The notes beneath the pieces were generated by a model, which saw only the letters and a program-made list of their open reading frames with translations, made no database searches and was not told the origin of the DNA. 9,546 bases of DNA, taken from an uncultured beta proteobacterium (GTDB lineage: Bacteria > Pseudomonadota > Gammaproteobacteria > Burkholderiales > Burkholderiaceae). This document shows positions 5,042 through 9,546 of this stretch, one piece after another. The stretch lies in assembly GCA_903930665.1 (NCBI GenBank), contig CAIYZI010000615.1:1-9546 (forward strand). The letters run 5' to 3'. Position 1 is the stretch's first letter. Every line of letters begins with the position of its first letter. Both the position numbers and the translations under genes were made by a program.

Positions 5042-5776
5042 ATGGGCGATAGATTAAAAGATAAAGTAGCCATCATTACTGGTGCGGCAAAAGGAATTGG
5101 CTTCGCAACAGCGAAACGGTTTTCGCAAGAAGGTGCAAAAGTCATCATTGTTGACATTGGCTCGGAGGCAATAAAAGCGGCAGTTGATCAGATTCCTGGT
5201 GCTGAGGGCCATGTGATGAATGTCACTGATCGTGCCAGCATTCAATCTGTTGTAGATGAAATTATTCAACGTCATGGACGAATTGATATTTTGATCAACA
5301 ACGCGGGCATTACGCAAGACGCGCGTTTAATCAAAATGACCGAAGCGCAATTTGATACGGTCATTGATGTAAATTTAAAAGGTGTATTTAACTGCACTCA
5401 ACTAGTGGTACCTCATATGCTTGAGGCCGGCTCGGGTGCAATCGTTAATGCTTCTAGCGTTGTCGGTCTTTATGGTAATTTTGGTCAAACGAACTATGCG
5501 GCTACTAAATTTGGGATCATTGGGTTTACTAAAACTTGGGCACGTGAATTGGGCCCAAAAGGCATTCGTGTGAATGCGGTATGTCCAGGATTCATTGCTA
5601 CAGAAATGGTCAAGGCCATGCCAGAAAATATTTTGCAAGATATTGAAAAACGTAGCTGGCTTGGACGCTTAGGGACTCCCGAAGAAATGGCGAACGTTTA
5701 TTTATTTTTAGCTAGCGATGAGGCAAGCTATGTAAACGGAATTGCACTAGAAGCCAGCGGCGGAATTTCCCTGTAA
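5042..5776 (+). CDS. Short-chain dehydrogenase/reductase of the FabG type (3-oxoacyl-ACP or acetoacetyl-CoA reductase-like)
   Basis: This 244-residue protein is a classical SDR. It has the nucleotide-binding motif TGAAKGIG (13-20), NNAG (86-89), N111, and the catalytic set S139, Y152 and K156 in ASSVVGLYGNFGQTNYAATK. PGFIATEM (182-189) and the C-terminal GIALEASGGISL are typical of the FabG/PhaB group, which reduces 3-oxoacyl thioesters. D38 at the end of the second strand (VIIVDIG) is the acidic residue usually linked to NAD(H) preference, whereas housekeeping FabG normally uses NADPH. I therefore infer a second FabG-like reductase rather than the fatty-acid-cluster enzyme, and give no symbol; the substrate cannot be set from sequence. 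It starts 53 bases after mpl with a weak purine-rich SD and ends two bases before the RNB gene, suggesting translational coupling. Confidence 0.88.
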   Translation: MGDRLKDKVAIITGAAKGIGFATAKRFSQEGAKVIIVDIGSEAIKAAVDQIPGAEGHVMNVTDRASIQSVVDEIIQRHGRIDILINNAGITQDARLIKMTEAQFDTVIDVNLKGVFNCTQLVVPHMLEAGSGAIVNASSVVGLYGNFGQTNYAATKFGIIGFTKTWARELGPKGIRVNAVCPGFIATEMVKAMPENILQDIEKRSWLGRLGTPEEMANVYLFLASDEASYVNGIALEASGGISL

Positions 5777-5778
5777 GC

Positions 5779-7791
5779 ATGCATCTTTTATATGAAGAGG
5801 GTGGTGATATTAAGATCGCCACAGTCCATTCTGCCTCTGGTTCAGGTGAGACTGAATCTTGGCAGGCAAGCAGTCTATCCGGTAAAAAAATCAAACTGAA
5901 AGCAAAAGAGGTTTGGTTGCGGTTTGAAAAGCCTGAACCTCAATCTGTAATGGAGGAGGCAAACGCTTTATCTAAAGGGATTGATTTGCAGTTACTTTGG
6001 GATTGCGCTCCAGATGAAGAGTTTGGTCTAGTAGATGTCTCTCAAGAGTACTTTGGAGCGCAAGCTAGCATTTCTCAGCAGGTGGCGCTAGCGATTGCTT
6101 TACAGGGTGCCCCAGTGTTCTTCCGTCGCAAGGGGCGTGGACATTTTCAACGCGCTCCTTTGGAGCAGTTACAGGCTGGTTTAGTTGCCCTTGAACGCAA
6201 GCAAAAGGAATTAGAGCAACAGACAGTTTGGCAAGAAGAGCTTGTTTCTGGAAAATTTCCTGAAACACTGATGCCTATTGCAAAGCAACTTTTATTCTCC
6301 CCAGATAAAAATACCTCAGCGTATAAAGCTTTTATTGCTGCTTGTGCGGCAACGGGAGAGTCTCCTGCGCAATTGATGATTCGGTGTGGGGCTATAGATT
6401 CACCTTTGGATTATCACCAAGGATTTTTCCTAAAAGCCCACTTTCCGATGGGGGCAAATCACAATGAAAGTATCCAGCTTGATAAAGATACTTATGAGGC
6501 TACCTTAGCCCAATTGCCGCTCGCTCAAGTTCAGGCTTTCTCCATTGATGATTCTGGCACTACCGAGATTGATGATGCTTTATCGGTAACGACCTTAGCG
6601 GATGAAAAAGGAGAGGGCGGTGGTTACCGTATTGGTGTCCACATAGCCGCTCCTGGCTTATCCATTTCCAAGGATGACCCTTTAGATCAGGTTGCACGAA
6701 CGCGTATGTCTACGGTGTATTTTCCTGGCGATAAAATTACGATGCTTCCTCATTCTTTGATACAGCAGTTTTCATTGGATGAAGGGGCGCCTCGACCTGC
6801 GCTATCAATTTATGTAGATATTGATCAAGAGGGAAGAATTATTGACAACTCTTTGCAGCTGCGAGTGGAAAAGGTTCCTATGGCTGCGAATTTGCGCTTG
6901 GAGGATTTGGAGCATAAGGTAACAGAAGAAAGCCTGCTTTCCAATGCAGATGGATTTCCTTACCGTCATGAATTATCTATTTTGTGGCAAGCTGCAAAAC
7001 TTTTGCATGCGGGCCGTCAAGCACAACGTATTGTCAACGGACTGCGTCCAGAGCAATTAGGCCTGATTGACCCGAATGCTCTAGCAAGAGATTTTCATTT
7101 TCAAATTCAAGAAGTTGATGGAAGTAAGCGGGTAGAAATTACTCCTCGTCAGCGCGGCTCCATTCTTGATACGATTGTTGCTGAATGGATGATTTACTGT
7201 AATAGCGCTTCAGGGCGTTTATTGGCGGAGCATGGTCTTCCAGGGCTGTTCCGTACACAAAAAGGTTGGGGTCCATTGCGTACTCGCATGCAAGCAACCC
7301 CAGGCCCTCATGAAGGATTGGGTTTGGAGTATTACGCTTGGTGTACGTCGCCACTGAGAAGATATTCTGATCTTGTAAATCAATGGCAACTCATTGCTTT
7401 AGCTAAGCATGGTGTGACCGCAAAAATGGTTGCCCCCTTTCCTCCTAGAGATGCAACCTTGATGGGTATTGCGGCAGATTTTGATGCCTCCTATCAGGCC
7501 TACGGTGAATATCAAGATCGTATGGAGAAGTATTGGTGTTTGAGATGGGTGATGCAAGAATCTATGCCCAGACATGTATTTGTTCGCCATTTGAAAGAGG
7601 GTATGTCCAGGGTTGAAGAGATTCCTTTGCATTTACCTATCCCAGAGTTAGCGACCCACCCACGTATGACCCGAGCTGAAGTTGCCATCTTAAGTGTTGA
7701 TCTCTTGCAATTAAGCGCTGAGGTGCGTGTAGTCCATATTGACTCTATAGAAAAACAGAGTACTCCCGAAGATGATGCAACTCCTACCTAG
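5779..7791 (+). CDS. RNB-domain 3'-5' exoribonuclease (RNase II/R family)
   Basis: This 670-residue RNase II-like enzyme is expected to degrade RNA processively from the 3' end in the cytoplasm. Residues 1-60 form a small N-terminal domain opening MHLLYEEGGDIKIATV. The RNB catalytic domain starts near residue 250: FSIDDSGTTEIDDALS supplies D257, E263, D265 and D266, where E263 replaces the second Asp of the usual four. YFPGDKITMLP and the later CTSPLRRYSDL (522-532, with R527/R528) match the substrate-binding and catalytic segments of RNase II. The C-terminal 130 residues do not show an obvious S1 fold to me; a divergent one is possible. The length is close to RNase II (about 640) and well below RNase R (about 800). 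It starts two bases after the upstream stop and overlaps the next gene by 20 bases. No symbol is given because it belongs to a side branch, not clearly rnb or rnr. Confidence 0.9.
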   Translation: MHLLYEEGGDIKIATVHSASGSGETESWQASSLSGKKIKLKAKEVWLRFEKPEPQSVMEEANALSKGIDLQLLWDCAPDEEFGLVDVSQEYFGAQASISQQVALAIALQGAPVFFRRKGRGHFQRAPLEQLQAGLVALERKQKELEQQTVWQEELVSGKFPETLMPIAKQLLFSPDKNTSAYKAFIAACAATGESPAQLMIRCGAIDSPLDYHQGFFLKAHFPMGANHNESIQLDKDTYEATLAQLPLAQVQAFSIDDSGTTEIDDALSVTTLADEKGEGGGYRIGVHIAAPGLSISKDDPLDQVARTRMSTVYFPGDKITMLPHSLIQQFSLDEGAPRPALSIYVDIDQEGRIIDNSLQLRVEKVPMAANLRLEDLEHKVTEESLLSNADGFPYRHELSILWQAAKLLHAGRQAQRIVNGLRPEQLGLIDPNALARDFHFQIQEVDGSKRVEITPRQRGSILDTIVAEWMIYCNSASGRLLAEHGLPGLFRTQKGWGPLRTRMQATPGPHEGLGLEYYAWCTSPLRRYSDLVNQWQLIALAKHGVTAKMVAPFPPRDATLMGIAADFDASYQAYGEYQDRMEKYWCLRWVMQESMPRHVFVRHLKEGMSRVEEIPLHLPIPELATHPRMTRAEVAILSVDLLQLSAEVRVVHIDSIEKQSTPEDDATPT

Positions 7792-8644
7792 ATTAAATAG
7801 CACTGAGGTATTTAGGCGTTATTTAAAGAATATGTGGGAGCGTTATCCGTTTGGGTTTGCGCTTATTGCCTCCCTATTGGTGCACTTGGTTTTTTTATCA
7901 TTTCGTTGGGGTGTGAATGAAATGCAGAGTCGTCGCCTCAATACACCTTTGAGCGTAGTGCTGGTCAATGCCAGTAATCCCGCTCCCCCTAAGTATGCCA
8001 ATAAATTAGCACAGGCCGATCTTCAGGGTGGTGGGAAAACAACCGATCAGGAAGCAAGTGCTTTGCATCGTGCCAGATTGGGCGCAGATGCTCAGCTAGA
8101 GGTTTTGGAAAAACAGCAAAAACAAATGCTGGCTAAATTAGAAGCCCAGCGAGTTCGTTCTGGTGGACGTAAAAGTGGGGAAGAAAAAAAATTGATCTCC
8201 CAATTAAACTCTTTAGAGGCAGAGTTAGCAAAGCGTCTGCAAATTCATGGCAAGGAGCCACGTCGCAAGGTATTGACTGGGGCTAGTACTAAGGCGGTTG
8301 TTTTTGCGCAGTATTACGATGCTATGCGGCAAAAGATCGAAACTTACGGTAGCACTTTCTTTCCACGCGCCAATGGACGTCCACTTTATGGCAGCCTGGT
8401 GATTGTCGTCAGTGTTGATGCACAAGGGCGAATCACCCCAAACGCACAAGGTAAAGAGGGTCTTTCCATAGGTCGAAGTTCTGGGAATGCTGAATTAGAT
8501 CGTCAGGCCTTAGCCATTGTTCGAGCTTCAGCCCCGTTTGGCCCTTTTCCATCTGAAATGCGCAATCAAATAGATGTGCTTGATTGGATTTCTACTTTTG
8601 ACTTTACAAGAGATAGTTCGGATCGTTTAGATTTGCACCACTGA
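7772..8644 (+). CDS. TonB-family energy-transducing protein
   Basis: This 290-residue protein is anchored in the inner membrane by one segment (about residues 28-46, FALIASLLVHLVFLSF). S34 and H38 keep the S-x3-H arrangement that couples TonB to ExbB/ExbD. After the LNTPLSVVLVNAS stretch comes a periplasmic linker that is charged and probably coiled-coil (about 103-160, rich in Glu/Lys/Gln) instead of the long Pro-Glu/Pro-Lys spacer of classical TonB. The C-terminal domain (about 180-280) has YYDAMRQKIETYGSTFFP, LYGSLVIVVSVDAQG, RSSGNAELDRQALAIV and APFGPFP, the TonB C-terminal pattern that contacts outer-membrane receptors. Two adjacent ATGs (7772, 7775) serve as start; the gene overlaps the RNB gene by 20 bases, so translation is probably coupled. 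ATG 7832 is a possible later start. No exbB or exbD lies nearby. Confidence 0.85.
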   Translation: MMQLLPRLNSTEVFRRYLKNMWERYPFGFALIASLLVHLVFLSFRWGVNEMQSRRLNTPLSVVLVNASNPAPPKYANKLAQADLQGGGKTTDQEASALHRARLGADAQLEVLEKQQKQMLAKLEAQRVRSGGRKSGEEKKLISQLNSLEAELAKRLQIHGKEPRRKVLTGASTKAVVFAQYYDAMRQKIETYGSTFFPRANGRPLYGSLVIVVSVDAQGRITPNAQGKEGLSIGRSSGNAELDRQALAIVRASAPFGPFPSEMRNQIDVLDWISTFDFTRDSSDRLDLHH

Positions 8645-8680
8645 TGTGAATTGAAGAAATTCGCTTATTCTGTAGCCATC

Positions 8681-9546
8681 ATGAATTCACCAACCTTAAA
8701 CTTAGATTTGCATACAGACCCTGCGCTCTTTCCGGGATTGGATGTTTACGCTGTTGCTGGCAACCCCATTGCTCATAGCAAATCACCACAGATTCATAGC
8801 CGCTTTGCGGAGCAAGCTAAACAAGCTATGCACTATGGCCGCTTACAGCCAGCGCTAAATCAATTTGTAGGCGAAGTGAAGACTTTTTTTGCGCAAGGTG
8901 GCAAAGGTATGAATGTCACTGTGCCATTTAAATTGGAGGCGCAAGCTTTATGTGATGTATTGACGCCGCGCGCTCAATTGGCGGGCGCTGTGAATACCCT
9001 GCGCATTCAAAACGAAAAAATTTATGGTGATAATACTGACGGCGCTGGTCTAGTAAGAGATTTGCTCGCACAAGGTATTGAGCTGCATGGAGCAAGAGTG
9101 TTATTGCTCGGTGCCGGTGGGGCTGCTCGTGGGGTATTGGGCCCCTTATTAGAGCAGTCGCCAGTTGAGTTGATCATTGCTAATCGTTCAAGTGAAAAAG
9201 CGGATGAACTTGTGGGGATATTTAGTAAGGTCGCTCTCGCACGGCAGGTGAAGTTGGGCTCACGTACTCTTTCGGATTTGGAAGATCAAGTGAAAACTAC
9301 TCGGCCTTTTGATCTTATTATTAATGCAACTGCCGCTGGTCTCTCGGACGAGTCACCACTGAGCGCAGGGGCTGTAGTTAATATATTTGTACCTAGTTCA
9401 TTTGCTTATGACATGGTGTACGGTAAAACTACCGCCTTTATGGCTCAGGCTCTACAGAGAGGGGCTCGAGTAAGTGATGGTTTAGGTATGTTGGTAGAGC
9501 AGGCCGCAGATGCTTTTCTAATTTGGAGGGGGTCAGAGTTAGCTCA
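8681..9546 (+). CDS. aroE: Shikimate dehydrogenase (C-terminus cut by window edge)
   Basis: AroE reduces 3-dehydroshikimate to shikimate with NADPH, step 4 of the shikimate pathway. About 288 codons are visible without a stop, already the normal full length (270-290), so only a few residues are likely missing. Substrate-binding motifs are GNPIAHSKSPQIH (27-39, S33 and S35) and MNVTVPFK (77-84) with catalytic K84; NTDGAG (118-123) contains the partner D120. The NADP-binding loop GAGGAARG (144-151) is followed by ANRSSEKA, whose NR(S/T) favours NADP, and YDMVYG closes the conserved set. The start at 8681 leaves a 12-20 residue N-terminal extension before the conserved core, common in betaproteobacteria. 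The SD is weak; an in-frame TTG at 8651 is possible but unconvincing. The gap to the TonB-like gene is 36 bases. Confidence 0.96.
   Translation, partial: MNSPTLNLDLHTDPALFPGLDVYAVAGNPIAHSKSPQIHSRFAEQAKQAMHYGRLQPALNQFVGEVKTFFAQGGKGMNVTVPFKLEAQALCDVLTPRAQLAGAVNTLRIQNEKIYGDNTDGAGLVRDLLAQGIELHGARVLLLGAGGAARGVLGPLLEQSPVELIIANRSSEKADELVGIFSKVALARQVKLGSRTLSDLEDQVKTTRPFDLIINATAAGLSDESPLSAGAVVNIFVPSSFAYDMVYGKTTAFMAQALQRGARVSDGLGMLVEQAADAFLIWRGSELA

Noticed and set aside
8645..8680. In-frame upstream TTG start for aroE at 8651
   Set aside because: No SD precedes it and the ATG at 8681 already gives a full-length N-terminus.
1..9546. CRISPR array, tRNA, prophage or defence-gene cluster
   Set aside because: No regularly spaced repeats, cloverleaf sequence or phage/defence proteins were found; apart from the TnpB element all genes are recognisable housekeeping functions.

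Overview
The window looks like the chromosome of a low-GC betaproteobacterium of the Burkholderiaceae, most likely Polynucleobacter or a close relative. This is inferred from protein similarity recognised by eye and from gene order (aroQ-accB-accC; RNB ribonuclease, tonB-like gene, aroE). No search was run. Most of the content is housekeeping: fatty-acid initiation, the shikimate pathway, cell-wall recycling, RNA turnover and envelope functions. One mobile element interrupts it.

Left arm, minus strand (1-2157): aroQ (905-1360), accB (423-875) and the start of accC (1-380) form one compact operon, with a plausible sigma70 promoter at 1462-1489. That promoter lies among several inverted repeats and evenly spaced TTTAAC half-sites, which could be operators. 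Upstream, a membrane-anchored TlpA/ResA-type thioredoxin (1630-2157) ends in a 12-bp perfect inverted repeat.

Centre (about 2171-3500, minus strand): a solitary tnpB (orfB) of the IS200/IS605 (IS1341-like) type, without tnpA. All RuvC and zinc-finger residues are present, so it looks intact. Two details stand out. A perfect inverted repeat with the exact layout of a LexA/SOS box overlaps its start codon. The likely right end lies only 13 bases before the tlpA start codon, so an omegaRNA read from this end would carry the tlpA ribosome binding site and start codon as its guide. The element separates tlpA from the region where its own promoter would be expected.

Right arm, plus strand (3594-9546): mpl (murein tripeptide recycling), an SDR/FabG-type reductase, an RNB-domain ribonuclease, a TonB-family protein and aroE (cut by the window edge). 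All are co-directional. Spacings are 53, 2, -20 (overlap) and 36 bases, as expected of an operon. mpl appears to be transcribed from an extended -10 promoter that makes it leaderless. aroQ and aroE encode consecutive shikimate-pathway steps (3 and 4) but lie in opposite arms.

I see no CRISPR array, tRNA, rRNA, prophage or defence island. The most unusual part is the TnpB element and its two junctions.
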